Source: Casuarina equisetifolia (taxonomy: Eukaryota > Streptophyta > Magnoliopsida > Fagales > Casuarinaceae). From it: 64,000 nt of DNA. The stretch is from NCBI GenBank assembly GCA_028551475.1, contig CM052355.1, positions 6,448,001 to 6,512,000 of the forward strand. Reading direction: 5' to 3'. Shown in pieces: positions 14,285-28,016 of this stretch. A program made the position numbers and the translations under genes. The notes beneath the pieces are model-generated. The model was not told the origin of the DNA and ran no database searches. It worked only from the letters and a program-made list of their open reading frames with translations. How positions within the stretch are numbered: the stretch's first letter is position 1; each line of letters starts with the position of its first letter.

Positions 14285-15000
14285 ACACCTAATTAAAATC
14301 CCAAGGCACAATCCATCTTAAGTGGGTGACATTGTATACATCAAGGACATCAAGTTTGTGAAGCAAATGATCATGTTGATAGTATGCCAGAGAGAAGATT
14401 TGTTGGTTGAATTTTAGTAAGGAGATGGTTAATCTCTCAAATTTATTTTCTCGTAAATCAAATGACAATTAATTTTGATGTGCTTAATACACTTACAGTA
14501 AATTGGATTGGCTATGAGCTTGAGAGTAACTTTATTATCACAATATAACCAATTGACACATGTGAGAGTTATCTAAAACTCTTTTACAAGGTCACAAAGC
14601 AATAACATCTCACAAGTGACTTTGGTTATCACTTGATTTTTAAATTCATAGAAAGAAAAAGAGAAAGATTTGTTTCTTGGACTTACAGGACGCATGATTT
14701 CCAACTAAAATACAATAACCTATCGAGGAGCGTCGTGACGCTTAGAAATCCACCCAATTGAAGTCCCAAAAGGCAGTGAGTTGCATTTCATTGTTGGAAG
14801 AAAAAGAACCAGGACTGAAGACCCTTTGATGTCACAAAGAACTTTCTTGACAACTTTCAAGATTATATGAAGATTGGCCAAGTAATTAAACTAAATAACT
14901 AAGATCAGGCTGAGTCATCAGTTTCCCAACAAGATGCCAGTAGCTATCGACACAAAGTAAGAAGCGAGTCCTCAAGATGGGGCAAATATAGTCACTAGTA
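14285..15000 (-). mobile_element. Ty1/copia remnant: RNase H end of pol, heavily decayed
   Basis: On the minus strand, fragments in shifting frames follow the order of the copia RT-RNase H junction: YWHLVGKLMTQPDLSY (about 14940), FSSNNEMQLTAF, then GYCILVGN and SKKQ (about 14690), KVTCEML, LYCDNKVTLKLIANP (about 14550), IKHIKINCH and a LDVLDVY-type C-terminus (about 14350). Many stops and indels are present. No LTRs were recognised around it. Confidence 0.72.
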
Positions 15001-17118
15001 GCTATCGACATAAACCGAGTCATTTTGAGGGAGCTTTGCTTTTCACGTGGATCAGAGTATAAAGGCACATGTGCTGATGAGTGCATGTAAGCATGCATGA
15101 TTCTGAAGTCCTAGAGACTCACGGAATATGTTTTACTTCCACAACCGCAGAAACAGAGTGTTAGTCCAATTTTGTTTTCTTGATAGACATCTAATTGCGG
15201 GTCGTATTCTAGTCCAAACAAAGTCCTTCTAGCCAGTCATTCTTTTATCTGAATGATTTTTCAGGTCTGATACATATGATTTGCTGAGGTTGCTCTCACG
15301 GACTTATCGTCAGTCTCCCTCTAAAGCTGGCAATATTTGACTTAGCTCCAGGCAGTAGTTATCATTCTGTTCTGTCAAAGGCACAACAGGAAATGCATCT
15401 GCTGCTTTCGCGTCCCCACTGATCAAAATGGTTAAACAATTGCATCAACACAACGATAATCTCACTTGGGAGAATATCAGCTAACTAGCTCGACACGTGT
15501 AGACAAACGGTTGACTTTGTTCAGTACCCGGAACAGAGTTTTGCTTTGCTACGCAATCAGTGTAGAGGAAAATGGACCGCCTAAATTATTTAAAAATAAA
15601 TAAATAAATAAATAAATAAAGGAAAATAGATGGTTCTCTGAATGGCCAGGTCAGATCAGATATTCTATCGTTTAGGGTGTGCTTGTGATCAACCAAGTGG
15701 TTTCTCTTAGCTAAACTCCTCTTTATTCTCCACTAGAATGGTGGAAGAATAATTGCGAGCATCCACCGTGCATAAAAGAGAATTCTGTAAAATTTCCATT
15801 ACTTCTGTTCGCGCTAAAATAAATGTATTTTGTGACAGTTCTTCTGTTCCAACACCTTCCATCCATTTCTTTTCCTACGGAAATTTTTCCTCGTGGTGGA
15901 TCTTTGAGATATCCTGAGGGGGACTGCTAAGGCAGAACGAAGTCTCAAGGTTGTAATTCAGTTCAGTAGTTGTAGTAGAAATAGCAGTGGATCTAAGTAC
16001 AATAAGGCACATTAACCCTCCTTGGACACCTAAAATACGCAGAACACGACCCATAGTACTACACAATATGACGTATCCCATCCCATTACCGCAAAAGCAA
16101 GACATCTCAAACATTCGACAACAACTTGACCTCTAGATAATAGGGATGGGCTTTTGGGAGGCCCGCTCAAGCGAGTTCTGCAAAGTAAGCAGCGTCAACA
16201 CTTGGCCAGCCTATCAACCCTCCATAAATTCATGCGCACGAGTATGTCAGCGCGGCGAGCGGCTCCCACCGCACGCTTTGTTTTCCTTACTCATTAGTTT
16301 AAGGCAGTTTGGATGGAAGTACTGGAGTCATATTTATATGGCTCGACATGGACGAGGCTTCTCGAGTTACCCATGTGGGACAATCTAAAATTGGCGGTGC
16401 ACAACAGAATTTAAGCAGCAAGGAGATTGATGATTTATTGAAACTGCCGACAAGTTTGCTCGATCCTGTGCACGTGGCTTGTCCTTCAATCGCCATAGTG
16501 GCTAATCCTGAATGCACCAGATGCAGCGTCTCTAGATCAAAGCTCACTCAACAGAGCACTTTAGGCCTGTAAATGTCCAATCTTCGAGAGGAAGATTAAG
16601 TTGGATTTAGCATTCCTGAGACATTCAAACAAAAATGCAACTTCGTCCAAATATCTTTTAATTCAGTTACAATGTTCAGTCCAGTGGAAGGCCGAATGGT
16701 CAGCTCAGAATCATTTTCTATATTTCAAGGACCAAGCTGTTAGGATCTACAAGACTTTGAGTGGACTTCCCGACCATCTTGGCAATCACTTCAATCATGC
16801 GATCATTAACCTCGTAGTCTCTTAATTGCCTCTGAACAAAGAAGCAACGGGATCCATGATGTAAAACAAACTTATATCAACCAAGACAGATAAATATTAC
16901 ATACAAGAACCCAGTAGCTATACAGCCTATCTTTCCTCCAGTCTATCCAAGGAGCTACATAATCCAAAAGAGCTGAAGCTCAAATAAATTAGTTGCATAA
17001 ATTATGTAGCAAAAGAAGCTGAATTACAAGAAACAGTAAGAATTTGACATATATATAGCAAAAGCACTGCCTTGCTGAAATAATGGCTTTATTACATTTA
17101 TTAAAAAATGAACAATCT
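15001..17118. other. Intergenic DNA before the SULTR4 3' end
   Basis: The last roughly 100 bp should hold the SULTR4 3' UTR (minus strand). Open frames at 16146-16572 have no recognised homology. An AAAT microsatellite lies at 15592-15620. Confidence 0.5.
15592..15620. repeat. AAAT microsatellite
   Basis: About seven tandem copies of AAAT/TAAA. Confidence 0.93.
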
Positions 17119-20100
17119 TCAAGACTTCCGGGACAACAATGGCTCTAATTGAGGGTCAACGTCCTCGGAAGCAACAGATTTTTGGTCGCCCGACTCCAAG
17201 TCGGCAATAGACAAGGCCTCCCCTCTCTGTTTAAATAAACCCTGAAGCAAACTTGGTTTGTCATAAGGTGGAGGGTGTGGTATCTTAGACGTTTCTTTTA
17301 ACCTCTGTACATGCTGGAGGCATACTTGGACAGCATCATGCACTCTCACAAAATACCACTCCTTACCTATCAACTCCACGACACCAGATTTTGACAGGGT
17401 AAGCAGAACTTCTCTGTTTGGATTGGAAATGGCCATCTGCAAAGAACCCAGACACATCCCAATAACATTTTTGTTATGGTTTTGAGACATTTCAAAAGTT
17501 CCAAAAACTTAAAAAATCAGACTTGGTTGGTATGAGCACTCAACCTGGATATCCCGTAATTTATACTCTTGATGCAAGTCTTTCAAAGCTTGTACGGCAC
17601 TGGAGTCTATATATGTTACAGCTGCAACGAGACAAATAACATATCAGATGCAAAAGATGGGACAGTTGTCAGAACCTACTTAGTATGAACTACAGGGGTA
17701 GATTTGACAGTAAAATGGGAACGGAGAAAGTGCGTTGTTCTAGTGTCCATATTTCCTTTGAATCTTGGATCAATTACGGCAGCTAACCCATTCCGTACAG
17801 AAAACCATTTATATTACTAAATGAGACACAGTGAATTGCACATAGTAACAAGTTTTCAGGCATATACTTCCTGAAATTATCCTGCTATCATATGAACCAC
17901 AACTCATATGCACTAGTAAACCACATTGAGGAACTAATATAACAAAATAGAGTAAATAAGATCATGTATGGATGCTGCATCATGAATCATCTGGAATAAC
18001 AAATCTCATAGAAACCGAATATTTGGACATGGCTTTTTGATATTGCTTTTTACTCTCAACTGCTATCTTCCTTGGTTTGATAGAAAGTTAAAAATCTACC
18101 ACTTCTCATTTTGTTAGGATTCTAAGGAACATTTATAGGGACTTGCAGCAGATATGACCCCAACCTAGATGAGAAGTACTTACGTGCCATCTCTATAATG
18201 ACGAAATAAATTCTTTCAACATCTGGTCCACGACTAGTAGATCGATCAACATCAACTTCATACTCCCGTAACCTGACAGACAAACATATGGTTGACTGGA
18301 ATATTATTTCATTAATTGGAAACTCAGCAAACATTACTCAACCTTTGAACATTAGCAACACTAATTAACACGAACGAAATGGGAAAAACGCTATTGTCAG
18401 ACTTAAGCAACACAGGAAAGCATATGGATCTCACCTGTCTTTTATGTAACTAATGTTTGCAAAATAAATGGGAGCATCCACCCGAACAATCACAATCCCA
18501 TTGTACGTATATGTTTCTGGATACTGTTGAATGTTTCTGTAAATAGTTGTACCTGGAAGTCGCCCCAAGATAGCTGCAGGACACCCCAAATTAACAGTGA
18601 GAAGATATGGATACTATAATTCCATGAATATGATTGCAAAAAGAAACCGTGTCACTATTGAGCTCCAAGTTTTAATTTCTACGACCAAAGGAAGGAAAAC
18701 AAATTTTCCAACACCAAAGCCCACTGAGGAATATATAAAATTTAACTAGCCAAGCAGAAAGTGACTATGAAATCTGATTTATCAAAGTTCTCACGAAAAC
18801 TTAAGATGTCCACAAAAAGAAATCAAAAACAGGATAGCCACGGCTGCAAACGAAGAGAAGAACTTATGGTCGACTACAAAAGGATAATGAAAGATGACAA
18901 CAACAATAAACACAATGAAAGCGATGAATACAGGCTAGACCACATCTTATAGACACTTGAAGTTTAAACATGAAGTCAGCATATGCATAATATGATGCAA
19001 CACAGGGAGCACCACCGCACATTCAAAATATGTATGGACCTCACAACAACATGCAGCCACTTACCAACATGTTGATTAGCCGATTCATTACTAACAAAAG
19101 CAAGGGCACTTACCAATATGTGGATTTGCTGATTCATAGATAACAAAAGCTAGGGAAACACCAACCTACAATTTGAAATTTATATTAAAATTGGAATAAT
19201 TAATTTCTTCCAGGTCATTATTTACGATAATGTAACCTACACACATCTCTTATGTCTTCAGCCTACACGTACACAACATTACAGGATTACCATGTGGGAA
19301 ATTCATTCTCGAAAAAAATGGATACTGTGTTTTAGTTTCCTAAATGCTCATAGCACTGATTGCTTCTGGGTTGAAGAATTAAAACAAAATTTTTCCAATC
19401 TTATAAAGTCCCAAGAAAAATGATACACAAGCTTTCAAATACATTGCACTGTTTAACATCTGACTTCAATGACAAATATAGCAAACTACATAAGGTACTC
19501 ACCCCAATAAGAACACCAATCTCGATACCGAGGAGCAATGTTGTAATGCAAGTAATGGTCCAAAGAAGAAAATCTCTCTTATCTACTTTCCATAAAAAAA
19601 TTGCTTCATTGTAATCCACCTGGAATGGTATATCCAAAAGATAGCTTATTTGTCTAGCTATAACAAACTTCCTCACCAGTTATGGTCTAGTGAGCCCCAT
19701 CTTAATACTTTAAAAGTATGAGTGTAGCTATAAGGCAAATTTGATGATATAAACATCCTTGGCATGATACTATATAATACTCACCAGACCAATAACAGCA
19801 GAGATTACAATGGCAGCAAGAGCACACTGAGGTGGAAGAGTTCACAAATCCACAGTTAGTTTCCAAATTATTATTCCCCTTAGAACATGGAATGCAAGAG
19901 TGGGTAAAACAAGAGAAAAATAAAGCAAAAAGCAGTACTGAAGGAACCATATCATGTTTTATGAAATGTTCAACTTCGTAGGCCTGGGATTCCATAGAAA
20001 GAGAACCCATAATTTAATAAACAAAGAAGGTCCACCCAGGAATCCCCGAGAGAAAAAGACATCACAGAACATCCTGTTAAGCATGGCCTGCAAGTTAACC

Positions 20101-23100
20101 CGGCTAAGAAAGGAAGTGTATCGAAGCGGAGACATACCTGAGGTATGTATTCAAACAATGGAGTCAAGAACAAAAGGGCACAGCCCATTATGATCCCTGT
20201 AACAATTCCAGATAAGCCAGTTTTCGCTCCACTTTCATGATTCACAGCAGACCTAGAAAATGAACCTGCATAGCACATTCAAAAGCCACAACATAGTTCT
20301 GTGGGTATTTAATATAGTAAAATCTTTTGTGATAACAAAGGACAAGTGAATCATTCCTATCAACAGTCGTAACTAATTACAATCATGGACTTATGTTTGC
20401 AGCTCTTAAAACCCCAGTAAGGATCACCTGTCGTAGGATATGCTGAAAAAAATGAGCCCATAATGTTGGATACTCCGAGACCAAACAACTGTTTAAAACA
20501 AATACAAGATTCATTAAACGTTTATATGCCTCTTATGTAATATCCTAGAGCAAAAATTGCTAATTACCACCACCAAAAGACCAAATCTCAATCCACTTCC
20601 TTTTTTCTCTGTTATTCTTACATCTACCTCACAGCAGAACACAGCATTCTCTTTAAAAAACAAACTCTCATACTGCTGAATATACAAATTTCATAGCTTC
20701 ATCATATTTTATTAAATGTGAAGTGCATTCCTTCTTAAAAAAGATGAATAACAAACAGTGAGTTTATAGTAAACTGAGATTTGAAGTTAAAACAAATAGA
20801 AAAGTCGTTACACACTTATATGCTCATATATAATATCCTGAAGCGAAAATTTTCAAGTGCCAACACAAAAGACAAAATGACGATCCACTTTTTTCTTTAT
20901 TTTTTTTACCCCCAACTCACAGCAGAACAGAGAATTCTCTTTTAATACGCTAGCCTCTCATACTAGTCTATCCATAAAGTTCATAGGTTTCTTATCTTTT
21001 ATTAGATGCAAAGTGCATTCCTAGTAATAAAAGAGTAACAAATAGTGAGTCTAGCCAACTGATATCTGAAACACCATATCTGATGGTTATGATACCAGGT
21101 TCTCCAAGGTCACGGTGGTTCACCCAACTAGAAGGAAAAGGAACAAAAACAGGAGTGTCATCTGTAATAAGAGATGCTGCAAATATCGAAGGTAATTCCT
21201 TTATGAAGTTTATTGACACATATAAGAGACCAAGCATTCGGTTTGTCAAACACACCAATCAACTAATTTGCCGTGGTTGGTCTGTATGGCTAGCTTAAGT
21301 ATGAGTTTAGCATCTAAAGACTTCCTGATCAAGCCAATCAACTAATTTGCGTTAGAAAATCATGCACACCATTTACCAAAATCTAAAATATAAAGGTCAC
21401 ACATAGTTCAGCTTTTTACTAGTGGGATGTACATTTAAAAGACATGCACTGTTATGCCTTTTCTAGCATACCTCTTGATTTGAGTCCAACTCATACCCAT
21501 TTTTCGCTGCCAAGGCTTTTGCGATTCCCACAGATTCCTAGAGTTCAAGGTGCAAAATCAACTGGTAAGTTAACACCAAAGAAGGAAAATTTACAATGGA
21601 ATAACACAACTCTTACCAATATGGCAACACCAGTAATGAGAAACGCAGTTGGAATCAAAGTTGTCACATAATCAAAACCTTTAGGTATAGAAAACTTTGG
21701 AATGCCCTGGGGTATATCTCCCACCTGAAAAAATAAAAAATAAAAAATAAAAACCAAGAATCCTTTATCAGTCTAGTTAACATGTTATTGGGTTCAGTAA
21801 CAAAAAAATTGTCTTATGTAAAAGGAGGAGTAAACAATTAGAAAAGAGAAAGAAAGGAAGACTTGGATGACTTTTTTATGTGAAGCTTTTTCTCTTCAAC
21901 AGAATAATTAAATCTTAAGATAGGGTTGTGCCTTAGTCTGTTATTACAAAAAGCAAGAAAACTCCAATAAGTTCCCACTATTGGTTCAGATTTCAAGTCA
22001 GTCATTTCCTCCCTCCATCAACAGTATACTTTGCCGTCTTAGCCTCCCTACGCAAACCGCACATCAAAGTAGGTTCTCTCATGCTTATATAGTCAACCAA
22101 AACAATTTTTCAGTTAAATTTTCCCGCACAACTTGTTGGGGATTCCATATAAGCTTAGAACGAACATAAAATTAAACACTTAAATATGAGTTCTCCAGTA
22201 TATTCTTGCACATTAAGAATAAAGGTGTTTGAAGCACTAACAATCTAGTCAAGCTACAATTTGATCCTAATGATATAGATGAAAATTTCAAGGATGTTAC
22301 GAGATTAGTTTTTCTCTCTCTTTTCTTGATGACGATATAATTTTGGGTCGACATCACTTAGAGTAAGCATGAACAAGCCTTATGTCCATTATTCCTGAAG
22401 CATACACTAGAAACAGCTATTCCATGATGAGATTACTGGATACAACTTCAAAGATTTTACAGTGTCTAATATATGCCATCCTCACCAATGATATGGCAGA
22501 TGGGTGAAATATTTTCACAATAGTTACACCCAAAACGACTCCTGTTAGGGGACCTGCAGCTCTTAGGAATCTCAAGTACTTCCTCGATTTTCCCTATACG
22601 TGAAATTTTAAAGTCATAAAGTAGATTCCAAGTAAAGACAGATATCACTTCGAAACAAAAACAGTGTTCTCATACCAGGTGCTTCATGACCAAAAGAATT
22701 GCAAGAATGATGGATCCCATCACAAAAGGGGGCCATAAAAACTACAAAGGGAAAAAATCCTATGGTTAAAAAAAGGGAATTCAAACGCCACTATATAAAG
22801 CAACAGAGCTTATATAGCATTCAGTTATGAATATTGAAGAGTTTATAGAGTACTAAAACCCAAGGCCGATTAAGCAATATTACAGAAATTGGAAAATTAC
22901 TGCTGCAAACAAACCATAACATAAATTGCATTCATTTTCTCAACCTCTATATTTCACTTCAGCTTCCTGTTTTTGTAGTTCCATGTTTTAGAACAAATTT
23001 TATGAATTCTAAAGTCCAACAATGGAATTACTGTTATATGCAAGCTTTATACACAAAACCTCCACGTTTCATCTTATTTTCAACCTCAAATTATCTGATG

Positions 23101-26100
23101 GTTTCCCTTTAGTTAACTCACCACTAACTAATGGGTTCACTTCAACAAAACATCGTCTCTAATTTAGTACATTCTTCTCAATATTTGCCTATAGGTGCAG
23201 AAAATTAAAAAAGTAAAAATAAATAAACAAACCCTAAAACTAACTGTTATTCCAAATAATTATGATGACAAAACCAACACAAAATAGCCAGTGCTCAAAG
23301 TACAAGATCAAATATATCGATAAGTTTCAGTAGGTCAAAGACTGTTATATGAATAACAGTAAATTTAAGTTTTCTGGTCCTTCAGACGAAATTAGCCAGA
23401 CAGTGACCCAATTTCCACACACAATTGCAGAAAGAGATACTTTTCAAAAGGACTTCACTTGTTGACCATGGCTAGAGACATGCTACAAATAAAAGGAAAA
23501 TAACCAAGCAAATTGCTTTCAGTAGAGCCCACAGAACCTGAACTTTCTGTTAGAAGTAAGACAAAAACTTGTTATTGCATACCACACTCATAAAAGAAGT
23601 ACATCATATTTAGTAATAAATCAAAGCAATGGGCAGGATCAAACACATTTCAATAGAAATAGCCAACATATCGGTAAAGCAATAAGTATACACCACTTGG
23701 GCATGCAAAGCATACCCCATCTGCTCCAGCTATGATGCTCTTAATCAATGGCACAATCTTGCTACTCCGTACTATATCATACCCCAAAAAGTATTTTGCT
23801 TGAGATAGTGCTATCACGATGGCTGAAGCAGTTGTAAAGCCAGAAATTACAGAGTGGCTGATGAAACGAATAAGCCACCCAAGCCTTAAAGTTCAAAATA
23901 GATGCATAAATTATAAAAGGCACAAAAAATCTAAGTTTATACTTATCAAAATAAACAGTAAATCAAAATGGAGAAATATTCATTTTTTAGGATATAGTAG
24001 TCAGTAACAAAGGTTGGATCCATGTAAAATCCTCAGAATTTGCTTACTGTTCAAAAGAAGACAAGCCACATCCTATTGGTTGGTTCACATGTATGCAAAG
24101 CAGTTTTTAGAAAATTCCACCTACCTAACACCAAGCTTTGAACCTCCAAAAGTTCCCTTGCGTAACAGGGAAGACTTTCTTATATGCCTTAAGATTCTTT
24201 TTTTCCAAAAACATATCATGACGCACACAAGCCAAGGATCAACAGATATATGTTGTTCTGAGGTTCTAAATATATCCCAACAATTATAGTTTATAAATCC
24301 AGAGCCCTATTTGCATGATTAACAATTCCCGCAAATAGAAAGATAAGCAGAAGAACCTTAAGAGCCCCATTATGCATTCCAATATCCCAACCATAAGCGC
24401 CAACAATATTGCCAGTTCTGTGTATAGCTCATCAGATGAATCAGCAATGCCACTTAGTACATTGGAGACCAGGAGAGAAACCAATGCCACCGGACCAACT
24501 GCAAGCTGCCGCGAGGAGCCAAATATTGCATACACAAACAAAGGCACAAAACCGGAATCTGCCTTGCAAAATCAGAAGTTGCATCTCCAGAATCAAAAAG
24601 CAGAAATTATAAAGAAATGAGAAAAGAATCAGCAGCATACAAGCATGTAGAAAAGGTAAAATACATATTAATGAACAGGTAAAAGTATCATGGGAAAAAA
24701 TGAAAAAGAAAGATAATATGGTAGCAATTTAGCAACACTTTCACAACGTAGCACGCAGGTCAGCATGTGCACAGTAATCAAAAAGAATTATTAGGTGAAG
24801 ATAGAGGCTCTAGATTTCTTGGAACCGGTTAGCTTTTTCTTTTTCCCCTATAAACTGTCAACCTATGATAGGTTGTCTCTTTGAAACTAGCAAAGGTGAA
24901 TTCAAAAAACTTTATCCCCAAATCAGGTAGAAAATATAGTGGAGACAAATCTCAGATAAGATAATGAAATCTGGAACTTCACGTTTTCTCCAGGAAGAAA
25001 CCTATAGAATTTTGAATAACAACACACATGATATCATATCCGTTACAGGGATCCCTTTCACCATTCATTCCACAGAAGAAAAACTCTCCCTCTCACATTA
25101 TTAAAAATCACAATCTTTCCTACAACTACAACCCCTCCTTTTTATCTTTTTCAACTCTCCAACTGGACTTTTCTGTCATAGTACAATAACAATTATCAAA
25201 ACGGATAAAAGCAACATTGCCACGAATAAAATCCAGAGTTAATAACATAATAATCTAGCATTGAACTTACAAAGTCCATATATCGGTTTGAGCCCAGCTA
25301 ATTTTGCGTAAGACATCGCCTGATTATTCACAAGAAAATAGTCAAAATACCGAACTTGCATCGAATCCATTTAACTAAAATATCTAGCTCAACCAATCTT
25401 TTTCCAATAGGGTTTCTCTACTGTGTTACGGTTCATGAACTAGCGACATAGCAGTTCAGCAGAAAACCACGTAAAAAGAAATTATTCGAGGCTACCATCA
25501 ATAACATGAACCTTTTTATTGTCAAAAACAATAAGTATCCACGCCTGCAACCAGCCACCAAGTACCATGCCTCTTGACTCAGGCTGACTGAGGTCAAGGA
25601 GACACCATTTTTTCTACTTAAAATTGGTTTAGAACTCAGAATCATTGGGATTTTCAATATCTAACTGTGATAGTTAATAAACAGTAATGTGAAAAATAAA
25701 TAAAAAATCATCAACAGTTCACCAAATAGCCTAACATATCATATAAAAGAACGAAAAATTAGACTATCCAAAAAGACGAATTTTTGGTCATGTCACTTTA
25801 ATTATTGCCATGACCTTGTAAAGCCACGGAGCAGAATTCTAGAAATCTGTCCAATCACATAAAGTTAAGGGATTAATTCTACCACAGAATGAATAACAGT
25901 AAACTCGTCAAAAAGGACAGCATTGAAAATCCGAAATAATTACTTTTTGAAAAGAAAAAAAAGATAATATGGACATATTCAAATACTCCGTTTGGTACAT
26001 GAGAAACCGCGGGGAAACATGAAAGAACTTATATTTAATTTCAATTCATTTTCTTATCCGCAAGCAAATCAACAAATAATGTGACGGAAAAAAAAAACCA

Positions 26101-26756
26101 TACTCGATCGATTGGAAGTAAAACAACAGTCCAGCTCAACTTGACCCAAGTCCTACAGCTCTGGGAAACAAAAACAACGTAAATTGAAGCAGAAGAAGTG
26201 TTTTTCTCTCTCTATTCCTCGCTTTTCCCAACAACCAACCAAAAGAAAAGAGGGGAAGGTGGTTGTTGCTGATTGTGTAACTTTATCGTCGCTTACGAGA
26301 GTCAAACTACCAACGGAAAAGGATATTAGTTTCTTTCAGAAACCGGTGGTCGTAATGCAGTCTACTTTTACGCTCTAAATTTCGGAGGGGGAGAAGAAAA
26401 AAATAAGTACGGAGTGGAGAGGAGGGGTTCAGAATCACCTGGGGAACGAGCATGACGCCAACGGTGGTGCCGGCCATGAGATCGACCTGGAGGTACTCCC
26501 TCCATCTGTAGGTGCTAATCCAACGGTAGCAGGGAAGGAAGAGCCCGATCCACTGGCCGCAGGTCATGCGCTGTAGCTTTAACGTCCACCTGGAGAAGAG
26601 CGCGCGGGGATAAGAGCTTGAAAAGGAGGATGAAGACGATAACGTCGTGCTGGGGTGCTGCAAGGGGATGATCTTCACGGGCCGGGTCGAGGTCGTCATG
26701 GAGTAGTCCGAGTCGGAAAGATTCGAAGCGCTGGGCGACGCGTATGATATCTCCAT
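17119..26756 (-). CDS. SULTR4: Group 4 sulfate transporter (SLC26/SulP with STAS domain)
   Basis: Proton-coupled sulfate transporter of the SULTR4 clade, which in Arabidopsis releases sulfate from the vacuole. Seventeen GT-AG exons join to 702 residues: 26439-26756, 25271-25319, 24357-24558, 23716-23884, 22676-22741, 22486-22593, 21617-21724, 21472-21537, 20428-20488, 20138-20265, 19785-19826, 19503-19619, 19114-19165, 18435-18573, 18184-18272, 17545-17621, 17119-17436. Phases agree at every junction. Exon 1 gives a Ser-rich N-terminus, TRPVKIIPLQHP and the first core block ending GVMLVPQ. SulP motifs follow: AMSYAKLAGLKPIYGLY, FGSSRQLAVGPVALVSLLV, FISHSVISGFT, and ATGSFSRSAV-type sequence. 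The STAS domain spans about residues 510-635 with PVTYIDSS near 572-579. The C-terminal tail is Pro- and Ser-rich. TRPVKIIPLQHP and the tail resemble SULTR4 rather than groups 1-3. Oddities are a duplicated donor next to exon 13 and a tandem duplication in intron 8. Confidence 0.95.
19058..19155 (-). repeat. 49-bp tandem duplication across SULTR4 exon 13 and its donor
   Basis: Two adjacent 49-bp copies (19058-19106 and 19107-19155) differ at about 8 positions. The copy at 19107-19155 contains most of exon 13 and the 5' splice site that keeps the frame. The other copy lies in the following intron and carries a second GTAAGT donor. Confidence 0.9.
20515..21062 (-). repeat. Imperfect tandem duplication (period about 289 bp) in SULTR4 intron 8
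   Basis: Blocks from the first copy reappear about 289 bp on: ACAGCAGAAC at 20631 and 20920, AAAGTGCATTCCT versus GAAGTGCATTCCT, TAATATCCT. Both copies are AT-rich and lie between exons 8 and 9. Confidence 0.82.
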
Positions 26757-28016
26757 CTCGGCGTACTCGTTGGGTCATATAATCATCGCCACGGTGGCTC
26801 GCGGGCCGTGGCTGCTTTTCGGGTGGTGGAGGAGAGTCCAACTTTATGATTAAAACGACAAAACCCCGCGAGAGAAGAGAGGAAGAACGCGGGGTCCCTT
26901 TTGGAGGATAATTTACTTGATTTTCTTCCCCGGGAAAATTGGCAGGTCGGAAGTTTTTTTCTGTTAGGGGATCGTTTAACAAATGTGCAGTTCGTGGGCA
27001 CCATGGACGCCTTAAGTGGTACCTTGAGATGCGGTTCAAGTCGGGACAAGAGGTCCAAGAGGCGTGTTGAATCACGTAACTCCTGAAACTAATGTTTTCT
27101 TGGGTTTGGTAATAGATTTTGAATGTAGTGATTCATCGATGGCCGTAAATGATTAGGAGGAAAAAGTACGATGGGGCGAAGCTGGACGCGATATAGGTCA
27201 GATTCACGGCCGACGGGGATCTGTGGGGATTGGATACGTATACTTAATCGAGCTTTGACCCCAGGTCCGGCTAATGGTGCCTGCAAGCACGTGCAAGTCT
27301 ACTTCTGTCAGATTCAACATGGTTTGTCTTTTTAAATTACAATATGATTTATTATTTCTTTTTTATACATATCTCTCCAAAGCAGAAATAGCAAATGACA
27401 TTACCTTTTTATCTCCCGAAAACAAGTGGTTGCATAGCACTTCTAATCGTTCTTGACCGAATATGGTATTTATTTTGTTAAGAATAATATAACTAGCCAA
27501 CAAAATGGGAAGGCTTTTGAGTTGAATCCCATATTTTCTTGTCCCCAACACGTGCTCCACTCTGAGATTAAATGCTGCCTACCTTGTAAAATTCATTAGA
27601 CTCCAGGTAACATCTCTCGGCACGTTCCTGCCTGAACTGTGACCATCGAAAGCAGCTCATCAACTAGCACTATGCAATATTCAGGTAAACCTGATTTGTA
27701 CCCGTCGCTCGTCACGTTCTTTTGACTCATTGCAACCACCTACTCTCCGCTTCTTGATTGCTCTCATCTCTTGTTTTGCAGAAATAAAAAAGATGGCATC
27801 CTTCCCCTCATTCGACCATGTTTCGTAGGTTTTTATTATTTATCGTGGATAGTTATGGCATTTGATTTGTCATGCCAAATTGAATTGTTTTCACATGGTC
27901 CTCCACGGAATTAAGGATCACATTAAAGCAGGACCAACAATCTGCAGGGAGGGGAAAAAGGATAAAAAGGAGGAGAAAAGCCCTACATGAATGTAACAAT
28001 TGATGTTCTTTCCTGA
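26757..28016. other. SULTR4 upstream region and MTP11 downstream region
   Basis: The first 300 bp beside SULTR4 are GC-rich and probably contain its promoter and 5' UTR. Long minus-strand frames here (26515-27075) overlap exon 1 in another frame and are not supported. Nothing else is recognised as far as the MTP11 stop. Confidence 0.5.

Noticed and set aside
16146..16572. Protein-coding gene on either strand
   Set aside because: Overlapping frames on both strands, with no recognised motif and no splice pattern.
26515..27075. Minus-strand ORF of 186 codons
   Set aside because: It overlaps SULTR4 exon 1 in another frame and is rich in Arg and Pro from GC-rich DNA; no homology is seen.
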